Positions 50,725 through 60,432 of a stretch of 64,000 bases of DNA are shown here, piece after piece. The stretch's first letter is position 1, and each line of letters starts with the position of its first letter. This DNA is from Oscillospiraceae bacterium. GTDB taxonomy: Bacteria; Bacillota; Clostridia; Oscillospirales; SIG627. The stretch spans positions 16,140-80,139 of the forward strand of contig SVRV01000002.1 in assembly GCA_015064635.1 (NCBI GenBank), read 5' to 3'. Under the pieces are notes generated by a model. The model was not told where the DNA came from and did no database searches. It worked only from the letters and a program-made list of their open reading frames with translations. Position numbers and translations under genes: made by a program.

Positions 50725-51502
50725 TTTCAAATGCACTACTTGAAATTGTTGAATTGCGGTCAAACTGTACAGTTCTTTGAGAAAAGTACTCCTTACCGTT
50801 AATTTCGGAAGTAGCATACATAATAATACCGTAATCAAGTGAAACAAAATACTTGTCTACCCCATTAATATCGCTCTTGGGAATTTCGACATATAAATAT
50901 TTTTCATTTTCAAAATCTACAACAGCAATATTTTTGACATTTAATTTATCGGAATCAAGTATTTGTTCAATTGCGGCGATATTGATTAAATTCGTATACG
51001 AAAACTCGGTGTCGCCGCCAAACTCAACAATTTCACCTGTTAAGTTGTTTTTCGTAACTGTTTTCGATTCGAAAATAATTGTGGTAAAATCCGAAAGGTC
51101 ATCTTTTGTATCAAACCTTATTTTATCACCTTGTTTATAAATATTGTGTATCTGTGTTCTGGCAGAGCCATCATATTCAACTATAGTCTCAACCTTCCAA
51201 AAATAATCAGATACTACATCAATGGAAGTTAAAAGCTGCAAAGCCTTATCGGAAGTTAAAGTAATATACTCATATTCTCCCTCGGTGTAATTCTCGGACT
51301 CAAGCAACTGTAAGAGATTTTCTTCAAAAGCGTCTTTTTTTTCTGTATCGGGTGTATCCGACGCAAAGAAAGAGTCAATAAACTCAGGTAACTCAAAAAC
51401 ATTAAACGTGTGAACAAACCACAATAAAGCAACAATAACTGCAAGGCAGACAGCAACAGTCACAAGAATATCAAATATTTTTGAAAAAACCGTTTTACTC
51501 AT
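50705..51502 (-). CDS. Unrecognised membrane-anchored extracytoplasmic protein
   Basis: A 265-residue protein with an N-terminal membrane helix (ILVTVAVCLAVIVALLWFV, residues 12-30) and an acidic beta-rich outer domain. No family is recognised. It has AAGGAG upstream of the ATG and follows the glycosyl-phosphotransferase gene by 22 bases, so a cell-envelope role is plausible. Confidence 0.6.
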   Translation of the reverse strand: MSKTVFSKIFDILVTVAVCLAVIVALLWFVHTFNVFELPEFIDSFFASDTPDTEKKDAFEENLLQLLESENYTEGEYEYITLTSDKALQLLTSIDVVSDYFWKVETIVEYDGSARTQIHNIYKQGDKIRFDTKDDLSDFTTIIFESKTVTKNNLTGEIVEFGGDTEFSYTNLINIAAIEQILDSDKLNVKNIAVVDFENEKYLYVEIPKSDINGVDKYFVSLDYGIIMYATSEINGKEYFSQRTVQFDRNSTISSSAFEITDLTE

Positions 51503-51524
51503 GCTATCTCCTTCATAAATTCAT

Positions 51525-52670
51525 TTACTTTTCGCTTTTTGGATTCTCAATTTCAGACTCGTTTGTAGTCTCGCTTGTCTCTGTATCATGTCCCTGCATA
51601 TACTTTTTGAGCCTCAATCCTGTTTGATTTCTGGTCTTGGCATCGCTCAGCAAAATCTTGTAGTTTAAGAAGCCGACAACGAAAGAAACAATAATTATCA
51701 ACAAAGATTCCAATACCTTTTCCTCAGAAAAAGTTATAGCGGAAATCGAAAACATAATGCTTACCGAATACAAAATTGCGACCGCTTGCTTCTGTGTAAA
51801 TCCGATATCAATAAGCTTATGATGGAAATGTCCCCTATCGGGACTAAAAATTGACTGCTTATGGATAAGCCTTCGTATTGTCGCAGTAACAGTATCCGCA
51901 AGAGGCAGAGCAAAAACAAGAAAAGGAATCCAAAACGAAACAAATGCATTAACCTTAAACAAGCCCAATACGGAAACAGATGACAAAGTATAGCCTAAAA
52001 ATAATGCTCCTGTATCTCCCATAAATATAACCGCAGGATTTCTGTTATACGGCAAAAATCCAAGGCAGGACCCCGCAAGTATCGCAACTACTAAAGCAAC
52101 ACTGAAATTCAACTGCAAAAGCACAAGCACCATAATAGAAAATGCAGAAATTGTCGAAACTCCGCAAGCCAATCCATCAAGACCGTCAATCAAATTTACA
52201 GCATTTGTAACAGCCACAATCCAAAATACAGTAACAATAAACGATACTGTATCATCAAATGGTATATATTTTCCAAAGAAATTTATAAATCCGATTCTGA
52301 CTCCAAGTGCAACCGGGATACATGCAGAAAAGATTTGTACAATCAATTTTATCCATGCGTTCAAACGGTATATATCATCAAAAATTCCAAGGATTACAAT
52401 AATCAATGCCCCTAAAAGCACTCCCAACAATTCTTTTGTTACAGGGCAAAATATAAATACTGTTACAAAAAACGCAGAAAAGATAGCAAGTCCGCCCATT
52501 CTCGGAATGGGCTTTTTATGCATTCTGCGATCATCCTCCGGTATGTCTATGGCCTTCAGTTTATGAGCCAATACTCTTACAGGAGGAGTAAGAGTAAACG
52601 CAAGAAGACCGGCAAATGCCACTGCCAATATACCGTACAATAAATCTATAATTGTTCCACTTACATTCAT
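51525..52670 (-). CDS. MraY/WecA-family undecaprenyl-phosphate sugar-1-phosphate transferase
   Basis: A 381-residue multi-pass membrane enzyme. RRMHKKPIPRMGGLAIF near residue 50, NAVNLIDGLDGLACGVS near 160 and the C-terminal DRGHFHHKLIDIGF are the WecA/TagO type rather than MraY. It starts wall-teichoic-acid or other glycopolymer synthesis by moving GlcNAc-1-phosphate to the lipid carrier. The last 30 residues are a polar Glu/Ser/Thr tail. Confidence 0.9.
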   Translation of the reverse strand: MNVSGTIIDLLYGILAVAFAGLLAFTLTPPVRVLAHKLKAIDIPEDDRRMHKKPIPRMGGLAIFSAFFVTVFIFCPVTKELLGVLLGALIIVILGIFDDIYRLNAWIKLIVQIFSACIPVALGVRIGFINFFGKYIPFDDTVSFIVTVFWIVAVTNAVNLIDGLDGLACGVSTISAFSIMVLVLLQLNFSVALVVAILAGSCLGFLPYNRNPAVIFMGDTGALFLGYTLSSVSVLGLFKVNAFVSFWIPFLVFALPLADTVTATIRRLIHKQSIFSPDRGHFHHKLIDIGFTQKQAVAILYSVSIMFSISAITFSEEKVLESLLIIIVSFVVGFLNYKILLSDAKTRNQTGLRLKKYMQGHDTETSETTNESEIENPKSEK

Positions 52671-52689
52671 TTTTATATCCTTTTTTCAA

Positions 52690-53694
52690 TTATCTCACGG
52701 GTGGAATAAAACCAACCTTACGATAAACTTTAGAAAGAGTTTTATATGCTACTTTAGCTGCTTTTTCGCTGCCGTTTTTCATTACCGATTCCAAATAAGC
52801 CTTATCCCCCATCAAAGCATCAAATCGCTCTCTGATAACAGCTAAAGAATCAGCACAAGCTTCACCAACCGCAAGTTTAAAGTCGCCATATCCTTTACCT
52901 TCGAATTCTCTTTCGATTTCATCAAAGGTTTTACCTGAAAAGACAGAATAAATTGACATTAAATTCGCTATTCCCGGGCGCTCAACATCATACTTTACAA
53001 GTGCCTCGGAATCAGTAACCGCCTTTTTAAATTTCTTGATAATTTCATCTTTAGTGTCAAGAATATTGATATTTGCCGAAGGATTGGGATCCGACTTCGA
53101 CATTTTTTTTGTTGGATCGGCAAGAGACATAATCTTTGTTCCGACCTTAGGCATATAAGGTTCAGGAACAGTGAAAGTAGGTGAATACTGTGAATTAAAT
53201 CTTTCGGCTATATCACGTGCGAGCTCGATATGCTGTTTTTGATCTATTCCTACAGGAACAAGGTCAGCATTGTAAAGCAGTATATCCGCTGCCATAAGCA
53301 CAGGATATGTAAAAAGTCCGGCGTTTATATTTTGTGAATATTTTTGGGACTTATCTTTAAACTGAGTCATTCTTGACAGCTCGCCAAACATGGTACTGCA
53401 TCCCAACACCCATGCAAGCTCTGCATGAGCCGATACATGACTTTGTACGAAAAGAGTAACCTTTTCGGGATCAATACCGCACGCTATATAAACAGCAAGT
53501 GTTTCAAGCGAGCGTCTTCTGAGTTCGGCAGGATCTTGTTTTACTGTTATTGCGTGCATATCTACAACACAATAAAAGCAATTGTATTGGTCTTGTAAAT
53601 CAACCCAGTTCTTTAATGCGCCTATATAATTGCCTATCGAAAGCTTGCCACTGGGCTGAGCTCCCGAAAAAATAATCTTCTTGTTTTCTTCCAT
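52690..53694 (-). CDS. trpS: Tryptophanyl-tRNA synthetase
   Basis: A 334-residue class I synthetase. IFSGAQPSGKLSIGNYIGA holds the HIGH-like motif and KKMSKSDPN the KMSKS motif. Length and domains are normal. I start it at ATG 53694 (MEENKK), following GGAGAAAG. No T-box leader is visible; only about 50 bases separate it from the next gene upstream. Confidence 0.95.
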   Translation of the reverse strand: MEENKKIIFSGAQPSGKLSIGNYIGALKNWVDLQDQYNCFYCVVDMHAITVKQDPAELRRRSLETLAVYIACGIDPEKVTLFVQSHVSAHAELAWVLGCSTMFGELSRMTQFKDKSQKYSQNINAGLFTYPVLMAADILLYNADLVPVGIDQKQHIELARDIAERFNSQYSPTFTVPEPYMPKVGTKIMSLADPTKKMSKSDPNPSANINILDTKDEIIKKFKKAVTDSEALVKYDVERPGIANLMSIYSVFSGKTFDEIEREFEGKGYGDFKLAVGEACADSLAVIRERFDALMGDKAYLESVMKNGSEKAAKVAYKTLSKVYRKVGFIPPVR

Positions 53695-53750
53695 AACTTT
53701 CTCCATTGTAATTATTATTTATAATTATTATACCACAAATTCCCGACAAA

Positions 53751-54248
53751 TCAAGTTGTTTGAGATATTTTCTTCACGTTTCTGATTTTCAGAGATGATT
53801 TGATTAAAGTATTTTTATCAATTACATCAATGCGTATACCATCTGCTGTACATCTCAATGACTGTTCTTTAACGTAATACTTTTTCTTTGCTTGCGAAAT
53901 AACTTTGTTATAATAGCCTCTTTTTATTTTGAAACTTTTCAAAACCATTTTTGGGGGTAAAAATGACATATGAATCATAGAATAATTTATTGAATAGAAG
54001 TCATCTACCATCAAAGAAATAAATCCGCTGTTCGCAAAAACCAGCTTTATCTCTATTTCCTTGCAATTATTCGGCAGTTTACAGATAATTTTCAAAATTT
54101 CATCATTAATTCGGCAAACTTCCTCAAACCAAGGAAACCGAACTTTATATTTTTCATTTTCAATTAATGCATCGTAATAATGAATACCGAATTTTGTCCT
54201 TTTACGCAGTAATAAGATTTCACTGATATCAATTTTTTTACTATTCAT
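53751..54248 (-). CDS. Unrecognised soluble protein
   Basis: A 165-residue basic protein with alternating beta strands (EIEIKLVFANSGFISLMVD) and a Lys-rich C-terminal part. No family is recognised. I start it at ATG 54248, after GGAGGTG. It lies between trpS and murD in the same direction. Confidence 0.55.
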   Translation of the reverse strand: MNSKKIDISEILLLRKRTKFGIHYYDALIENEKYKVRFPWFEEVCRINDEILKIICKLPNNCKEIEIKLVFANSGFISLMVDDFYSINYSMIHMSFLPPKMVLKSFKIKRGYYNKVISQAKKKYYVKEQSLRCTADGIRIDVIDKNTLIKSSLKIRNVKKISQTT

Positions 54249-54281
54249 AAAAAGCACCTCCGTATTCATTATATGAAAGTG

Positions 54282-55550
54282 CTAAAGTTTCTTCACCAAT
54301 TCGCGAAAAACATCACCGCGTTCTTCAAAGTTTTTGAAATATCCATAGCTCGCAGCGGCGGGTGATAAAACACATTTTTTTCCTCTCTCAGTCAGTTTAG
54401 ATGCAAGAGCGACTGCAGATTGAAGGTCATTTGTCAGCATGTAGCTGATATTTTTTTCTTTCAACAGTTGTGCGATTCTTTCACCAGACTCATACATCAA
54501 TATAATGTTCTTAACAGGATTTACTGCCAAAAAATCAATAAGCTCAGTATAATCTATCCCTCTGTCCATGCCGCCAATCAAAACCGTTTCTACGTCTTTT
54601 AAAGAAGAGATAGCTTGAATGGTTGTTTGAGAAACTGTTGAAATTGAATCGTCATAATAATCAACGCCGTTCTTTGTTCCAACAAACTCTAATCTGTGAG
54701 GAAGAGGATTGTAAGTCTCCAGTGCATAAGAAAATGCATTGTCATCAATATTATATAGTTTAGAAACTTCCTTAACTACACCTATATTAAACAAATTATG
54801 CTCACCGAGCAGAGAGGTCTTATATTTTGAAAATGACAACGCTTCATTTGAATTTACCGTTATAATTCTTGATTTGGCTTTAGCAAGTTGCTCAATGCAT
54901 TTGTCCCATATCACAAGTATATCCGATGGTGATTGATGTAAAAATATATTCTCTTTTGCCATTACATATTTTTCTCTTGTTTGGTAATGATCAAGATGAT
55001 CTTCAAAAAGATTAAGTATAACTGCAATATGAGGAGATGTTTTTTGAAATTCAAGCTGATGACACGACATTTCAAACACAGCAATAGAACCGTCTTTCAT
55101 TTCTCTTGCGGCATCAAGTGGCGGTATGCCGATATTTCCGGCAAGAACAGCATCAATACCCGCGCAACGCATAACATGATGAAGTAAGGTCGTGGTAGTA
55201 CTTTTTCCTTTGGTACCGGTTATTCCGATTGTAACATCCCTATATTCCATTAAAAACAAATCTGTCTGAGATGTAGTTTTATTAATTATATTTTCAGGCT
55301 GACCACTGTAAACTATACCCGGACTTTTGATAATTACATCATATTCGTCCATATTTGACATATAGTCTTCCCCACATTTTTGTTTTACTCCCGCAGGAAG
55401 TTTGTCGTTTATACAGTTTTTATCAGATACAGTAATATCGCAAGAAGGAATATAATCTTGAATAAACGCAAGTGTTGATTTGCCTTCTTTTCCGAATCCA
55501 AGAATCAAAACCTTTTTATTTTCAAGAAAAGACTTAATCGATTGAAACAT
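54282..55550 (-). CDS. murD: UDP-N-acetylmuramoyl-L-alanine:glutamate ligase (MurD, perhaps MurD2)
   Basis: A 422-residue Mur ligase. ATP loop GITGTKGKSTTTTLLH near residue 112, then NLFEDHLDHYQTREKY and PHRLEFVGTKNGVDYYDDS, the MurD pattern. The family adds D-Glu to UDP-MurNAc-L-Ala. It overlaps by 17 bases a MurL-like epimerase gene; in that pairing the ligase is the MurD2 variant that adds L-Glu, which MurL then epimerises. Which isomer this enzyme uses cannot be read from sequence. Confidence 0.88.
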   Translation of the reverse strand: MFQSIKSFLENKKVLILGFGKEGKSTLAFIQDYIPSCDITVSDKNCINDKLPAGVKQKCGEDYMSNMDEYDVIIKSPGIVYSGQPENIINKTTSQTDLFLMEYRDVTIGITGTKGKSTTTTLLHHVMRCAGIDAVLAGNIGIPPLDAAREMKDGSIAVFEMSCHQLEFQKTSPHIAVILNLFEDHLDHYQTREKYVMAKENIFLHQSPSDILVIWDKCIEQLAKAKSRIITVNSNEALSFSKYKTSLLGEHNLFNIGVVKEVSKLYNIDDNAFSYALETYNPLPHRLEFVGTKNGVDYYDDSISTVSQTTIQAISSLKDVETVLIGGMDRGIDYTELIDFLAVNPVKNIILMYESGERIAQLLKEKNISYMLTNDLQSAVALASKLTERGKKCVLSPAAASYGYFKNFEERGDVFRELVKKL

Positions 55551-56910
55551 TTTTCGTATGCTCCCTTAATTCGTTTTTTAAAAGTTTAACATATTCTGAC
55601 GGTAAATGGTTAGTGTTATCCCAAAAATTCATATAATAATTCATATTGTTACTGTTAAAGCCAATATGATCTTTGAAATATTTCAGCAAATACGGAAGTT
55701 CTTTATTTTTCTGTTCTAATTTGTTTATCGTATATCTTGATGCACATATTACTTCATCACGGCTTCCAACGCATTCAAACGGCTTGTTAGGGAGTGCTCC
55801 TGTAAGCTCTTTATACGTGTCAAGCAAAGATTCTTTTTCAAGCAAGTTTTCCCCGAAAATAGAAATCAAATCTTCTGTTTCAAGGAATGGAGACAGTATT
55901 ATATATACAAACAAGCATTTGGGGCAATTACAACACCAGATATTTGCCTTACTACCTGCATTACAGCTTTTGAAAACAGGATGGTATTCTTTATATGCCG
56001 AAAACAGCGCCGCAATCTGCATTTCACTTAAAGGTCTGAGCAAGCTGAAATATTCAGCTCCGCAGTTTATATACTTTCGTTGATACTCAATAAAATTCTT
56101 TTCAAAAGCTTCTCCCTTTGAAAACTGATGATTTATGTCTTCACCCAATACAGTACTCTCATTGGCACTTGATTCGTTAGATAAAACAATATATTTTCTC
56201 TTTGTTATCACCGCTGCAATAAGCGAAGAAAAAGCAACTATTGCAGAAAAAGGAGTGTGTCCGTTCAAAAAACCTCTTTTATTTAAATCTATAAGAGATT
56301 TGTCAATTGTACGTTTTACCTTATAGGAAGTCTCCAAGCATCCAGCCGCCACACAGGTTTCGTCTGTTGCGCCACGGCTATTTATAATATAGGGAGTAGA
56401 CGATTTGTTTTGTGAATTCAAAACTTTAAGTGTAACAGCCGAATCTTTACCGCCGCCAACAGGAACGAGATTACCTTCAAGGTTTAACGGTGTGAAGGGT
56501 TCCAAAACAGGATTATAATCAGCTGATATTTGCATAAAAGAATCAAAATCAACTGCTATTTTGTTAGTATAAAAAAACTCTCCCAAGCCGCCAAAATACA
56601 ATGACTTCCACCAAACGATCATTTCATCTGTAAGACCATGGGGTAACACCTTAACCTTTGGCGGACAAGCCGACTTCCAATAGCTGATAAGTTCAACCAT
56701 TCCAAGAGAAAACACCAGATTATCCATTAATTTTGCATCTAAATTTTCTCCATTAGCCGGTAGCGGAAAACACCATTCGGGGGCAAATTCAGAAAGTCCC
56801 GGAATTTCGAACTCATATTTAACATTAATAGACGAATCTGTGTATTTATACGAATAAGCTTTATAAATAAATTCGGGATATAGTTGTCTCAAAGTATAAA
56901 AATCATGCAT
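55534..56910 (-). CDS. murL: MurL-like UDP-MurNAc-L-Ala-L-Glu epimerase
   Basis: A 458-residue protein resembling MurL, the glutamate epimerase first found in Xanthomonas. An ATP-pyrophosphatase-type loop VPVGGGKDSAVT (residues 149-160), then NGHTPFSAIVAF, VLSNESSANEST and a cysteine group CCNCPKCLFVY. MurL activates the terminal L-Glu of UDP-MurNAc-L-Ala-L-Glu with ATP and inverts it. Overlap with murD shows co-translation. GGAG precedes the ATG. If right, this cell may make its D-Glu on the precursor rather than by glutamate racemase. Confidence 0.8.
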   Translation of the reverse strand: MHDFYTLRQLYPEFIYKAYSYKYTDSSINVKYEFEIPGLSEFAPEWCFPLPANGENLDAKLMDNLVFSLGMVELISYWKSACPPKVKVLPHGLTDEMIVWWKSLYFGGLGEFFYTNKIAVDFDSFMQISADYNPVLEPFTPLNLEGNLVPVGGGKDSAVTLKVLNSQNKSSTPYIINSRGATDETCVAAGCLETSYKVKRTIDKSLIDLNKRGFLNGHTPFSAIVAFSSLIAAVITKRKYIVLSNESSANESTVLGEDINHQFSKGEAFEKNFIEYQRKYINCGAEYFSLLRPLSEMQIAALFSAYKEYHPVFKSCNAGSKANIWCCNCPKCLFVYIILSPFLETEDLISIFGENLLEKESLLDTYKELTGALPNKPFECVGSRDEVICASRYTINKLEQKNKELPYLLKYFKDHIGFNSNNMNYYMNFWDNTNHLPSEYVKLLKNELREHTKNVSID

Positions 56911-57005
56911 ATGTTTACTCCAAATATAAAGTATTTTGCTTTTGGGTATTTACTTTTTCGTGTATTTAGTTTAAAATATAGTAAATAATTGAAAGGCATA
57001 CATTT

Positions 57006-57881
57006 ATGAACTTAACTAATCCATCAGAAATTAAGGCTATCATTAACGAAAACGGGTTTTCCTTCAAGAAAAAATACGGTCAAAACTTTCTAATAAACAA
57101 AGAAGTTCCAAAAAAAATTGCTAATGCCTCTGTAACAGAGAGCGAAAAAACCGGCTGTGCTTGTATAGAAATCGGCCCGGGCATAGGAGTAATGACCAGA
57201 GAGTTAGCCGAGCTTTATGACAAAGTTGTAGCGTTTGAAATAGACAGTGAACTAATACCCATATTAAGTAAAACTCTTGCCGACAAAAACAATGTAACTG
57301 TAATCAACAAAGACATACTTGAAATCAACCTGAAAGAGTTTATAGAAGAAAACCTCCAAGGGTATAAAGTTTCTGTTTGTGCCAATTTGCCATACTATAT
57401 CACAACGCCGATAATCATGTCTCTTTTGGAATCGCACGCAAAAATAGAAAGAATCGTTGTTATGATTCAAAAAGAAGTAGCAAACCGACTGACCGCTAAA
57501 CCGGGAAGCAACGAATACGGCTCAATTACACCGAGCATAGAATACTATGCTGTTGTAAAAAAACTTTTTGATGTATCTCCCGGCAACTTTATGCCAAAGC
57601 CCGAGGTTACATCAACGGTTGTTTCTTTTGACATCAGGAAGGAAGCTCCTATAAACCCCAAATCCAAAGACTTGCTTTTCAAAACAATTAGAGGTGTTTT
57701 TGCATTGCGACGCAAAACAGTTCTTAATTCTTTGGGCTCGGAATTCTCTCACATATCCAAAGAAGACCTTACAAAATGCTTGGAAGAGGCAAAGCTTTCT
57801 CCAAGCGTCAGAGGAGAAACCCTCAGTCTTCAACAAATATCTGACTTATCGGATGCGATATTCTCGCTTATGAACGCCTGA
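57006..57881 (+). CDS. rsmA: 16S rRNA dimethyladenosine methyltransferase
   Basis: A 291-residue KsgA/RsmA. FKKKYGQNFLINKEVPKKI at the N-terminus, the SAM loop IEIGPGIGVMTRELAE, and the catalytic ANLPYYITTPI. It dimethylates two adjacent adenines near the 3' end of 16S rRNA. Single gene on the plus strand with its own terminator. Confidence 0.96.
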   Translation: MNLTNPSEIKAIINENGFSFKKKYGQNFLINKEVPKKIANASVTESEKTGCACIEIGPGIGVMTRELAELYDKVVAFEIDSELIPILSKTLADKNNVTVINKDILEINLKEFIEENLQGYKVSVCANLPYYITTPIIMSLLESHAKIERIVVMIQKEVANRLTAKPGSNEYGSITPSIEYYAVVKKLFDVSPGNFMPKPEVTSTVVSFDIRKEAPINPKSKDLLFKTIRGVFALRRKTVLNSLGSEFSHISKEDLTKCLEEAKLSPSVRGETLSLQQISDLSDAIFSLMNA

Positions 57882-57901
57882 CATAACGTCAGGTGTTTTT
57901 T
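57874..57901 (+). terminator. Terminator of rsmA
   Basis: Stem acgcctgac / gtcaggtgt (one wobble pair) with loop ataac, then a run of seven T. The stop codon lies inside the stem. Confidence 0.8.
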
Positions 57902-57968
57902 TATAGAAAAAAACTTCAACTTAAAATGGCATTTTCGCCGGTAATAGTTCGGCAATAACAAGTTACAG

Positions 57969-59516
57969 TCAACGGTTGTCACTTCCTGATATCGTCTTTT
58001 TTATATAGAAAGCGATATATACCAGTAAAACACCGACAATAAGCCAAATGATAATATCCCCTACCACGGTATACAAAGTTTTTTCGGAGCTAAAATAAAG
58101 CGTTTCTGTGAGTGAACCTTTATATAGCGGAGGCAAAGAAGCAATAATTTCACCATGAGGGGAAATAAATGAAGAAATACCGGAATTTGCGGCTCGCGCT
58201 ACATATCTTCCATTTTCAACCGCTCGCCATCTTGCCTGATTATTGTGCTGATAAACCGCAGGATGGTCTTTATACCAAGAGTCATTGGTCATTATTACGA
58301 GTATTTCCGCCCCTTGTTTAACAGTGCTTCTTGCTAAATAAGGGAAAATCGAATCAAAGCATATCAAGCACCCTATTTTGCCATCTTCGGTATCAATAAG
58401 TCTGGGAGAATCACCTGAAAAAATATTTCTTGATGAAAGATTCATATCTTTTACAAAAGGTATATTCTTCAACAAAAATTCAGCCGGTAAAAATTCACCA
58501 AATGGAACAAGTTTTCTCTTAAAGTACAAATCGTTTGAAATATTACCTTCGGTGATATAATAAGCAGCATTCAAAGTGTTTCCCGTTTGATTCTCGTAAA
58601 AAGCTCCTACTATCATGTCGTTTCCGGTCATTTTAGTATATGCTTTAAGTTCCTTTGATATCATCTTTGAATCGTTCAAGGATGTAGGTACAGCAGTTTC
58701 GCCCCAAACAACAATGGTATCATAAACATCAAGCTTTAACGATTCGTCCAAATAGCCGTAATATGACGGTCCTCCGCTCCACTTCTCCTCTGTGGAAATA
58801 TTCCCCTGCACTAAAGAAAATTTTCTTTCATCACTTATATCAAATCCCTTGTGCATATATATCGCACCGAAAAGAAAATTAAGAGAAAACACCGTTATTG
58901 CTATACTGCCAAACAATCTGACCTTCTTTGTCAAATAGGCAATAGCTATAAAAGCATTTGTCAAAACAAGAATTAAATCAACAAAATAAGGGCCCAAAAG
59001 AGAAGCTGATTGTATCAACGGCAAGGCAGCGCTTTGAGGCAAAGAAATCCTCGACCAAGTGAAACCGTATGTGCCAAGCGATTGTATATACTGAATCAAT
59101 ACAAAGGTGAGAGAAAAAATTATTATTTTGTTAAAATGCGAAAATTTCAATTTCAAAATAAAATTAAAAGCAAAAGAAAATACCAGAGAGCACAACGTCG
59201 AAAGCACGATCCAAGCAAATAGCATCAAAATCACTGACGGTACATATCCAAGACCGACGAAATCCAATGGCACAAGTGACATAAAGAAATAATATACACC
59301 AAAATGGAAGAAAAAGAAAAAAGTAAATATATATCTGAACAAAGTGCTTTTTTTCAAAACATTTTCACATGATTTTATCAGCATAACAAAAAAAGGTGCT
59401 ATGGTAAACCAGGAAAGAAAAAATAGGTTTTGAAAAGTAAACGGTATAGCATTAATGATACCAATTGCTGCAAAAGCAACACCCTTGTGCTCAATCAGAG
59501 ATTTTTTAAAATTCAT
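57969..59516 (-). CDS. lnt: Apolipoprotein N-acyltransferase
   Basis: A 515-residue membrane enzyme: about six N-terminal helices (to residue 215), then a nitrilase-type domain with the catalytic set Glu (VVWGETAVPT), Lys (RKLVPFGEFLP) and Cys (IGCLICFDSIFP), and a last membrane helix. It N-acylates lipoproteins. Lnt is less usual in low-GC Gram-positives than in Proteobacteria. It lies 10 bases after rpe in the same direction. Confidence 0.9.
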   Translation of the reverse strand: MNFKKSLIEHKGVAFAAIGIINAIPFTFQNLFFLSWFTIAPFFVMLIKSCENVLKKSTLFRYIFTFFFFFHFGVYYFFMSLVPLDFVGLGYVPSVILMLFAWIVLSTLCSLVFSFAFNFILKLKFSHFNKIIIFSLTFVLIQYIQSLGTYGFTWSRISLPQSAALPLIQSASLLGPYFVDLILVLTNAFIAIAYLTKKVRLFGSIAITVFSLNFLFGAIYMHKGFDISDERKFSLVQGNISTEEKWSGGPSYYGYLDESLKLDVYDTIVVWGETAVPTSLNDSKMISKELKAYTKMTGNDMIVGAFYENQTGNTLNAAYYITEGNISNDLYFKRKLVPFGEFLPAEFLLKNIPFVKDMNLSSRNIFSGDSPRLIDTEDGKIGCLICFDSIFPYLARSTVKQGAEILVIMTNDSWYKDHPAVYQHNNQARWRAVENGRYVARAANSGISSFISPHGEIIASLPPLYKGSLTETLYFSSEKTLYTVVGDIIIWLIVGVLLVYIAFYIKKTISGSDNR

Positions 59517-59525
59517 AAAAACTGA

Positions 59526-60173
59526 TTAATTCCCTCTCAATTTATGTACAGTGGTCGCCGGATCAAAGCTTTTAAAGAACGCTGAACCTGCAACAATTAC
59601 ATTTGCTCCTGCAGAAATGGGAACGCATGCATTTTCTTCGTATATTCCGCCATCTACTTCTATGTCAATATCTGCTCCGATTTCTTTGATAAGACCCGCA
59701 GTTCCTCGGATTGTGTCAAGTGTCTTTTCGATAAACTTTTGTCCACCGTAACCGGGTTCAACTGTCATAACAAGCACCATATCAAGCTTATGAATCAGCG
59801 GCTTTAAAACCTCGTATGAAGTGTTAGGCTTCAAGGAAATAGCTGCTTTTATTCCGTAGCTATGGATAAGATCTATTACCTCTTCGTGATTCTCACAACT
59901 TTCATAATGGAAGGTAATAATATCAGCCCCGGCATCAACAAAGTCTTTTATATACCTTATCGGATCAACAATCATTAAATGAACATCGAACGTTATTTTA
60001 GAATGTGGACGCAAAGCTTTTATAACAGGCGCACCAAAAGTAATATTTGGCACAAAAACTCCATCCATTACATCCAAATGAACATAATCCGCTCCGGAAT
60101 TTTCAATTTTTTTAACTTCGTCTGCAAGATGAGAAAAATCTGATGCTAAAACTGAAGGCGATACCTTAATCAT
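59526..60173 (-). CDS. rpe: Ribulose-phosphate 3-epimerase
   Basis: A 215-residue TIM barrel: SPSVLASDFSHLADEV, VHLDVMDGVFVPNITFG, MTVEPGYGGQKFIE and VDGGIYEEN give the metal and catalytic Asp residues. It interconverts ribulose- and xylulose-5-phosphate. AAAGGGG precedes the ATG. Confidence 0.95.
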   Translation of the reverse strand: MIKVSPSVLASDFSHLADEVKKIENSGADYVHLDVMDGVFVPNITFGAPVIKALRPHSKITFDVHLMIVDPIRYIKDFVDAGADIITFHYESCENHEEVIDLIHSYGIKAAISLKPNTSYEVLKPLIHKLDMVLVMTVEPGYGGQKFIEKTLDTIRGTAGLIKEIGADIDIEVDGGIYEENACVPISAGANVIVAGSAFFKSFDPATTVHKLRGN

Positions 60174-60432
60174 TTTTAATTTCCCCTTTTTTATTCGTAT
60201 TTAATTGTTATGATTGTGGCAAATCAAAAATATTGCCATAAAATACTATAGAAATAAAATTCATGCGACGGATAAAAACGGGATTATCAATAAAACGGAG
60301 ATAAACAAATATTTTTTATCTGTCGCATTTTATATAAATTTAAATTTGTCTGCAAAAAAATCAAAAAAAGCATTTACATATAAAGACTTAATTGGTATAC
60401 TGTATTAAGACGACATAATACGGAGGATCTTT
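60174..60432. other. Divergent intergenic region
   Basis: About 260 AT-rich bases between rpe and the kinase-like gene. It holds the promoter at 60373-60401. An open frame at 60214-60408 has no ribosome-binding site and low-complexity Lys/Asn content, so I do not call it a gene. Confidence 0.4.
60373..60401 (+). promoter_or_regulatory. Promoter of the kinase-like gene
   Basis: TTTACA (60373-60378), 17-base spacer, TATACT (60396-60401), 32 bases before the ATG, followed by CGGAGGAT. Confidence 0.6.

Noticed and set aside
53695..53750. T-box riboswitch upstream of trpS
   Set aside because: The gap to the next gene is about 50 bases, too short for a T-box leader.
60214..60408. Possible small gene between rpe and the kinase-like gene
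   Set aside because: No ribosome-binding site, low-complexity Lys/Asn-rich translation, and it overlaps the promoter at 60373.
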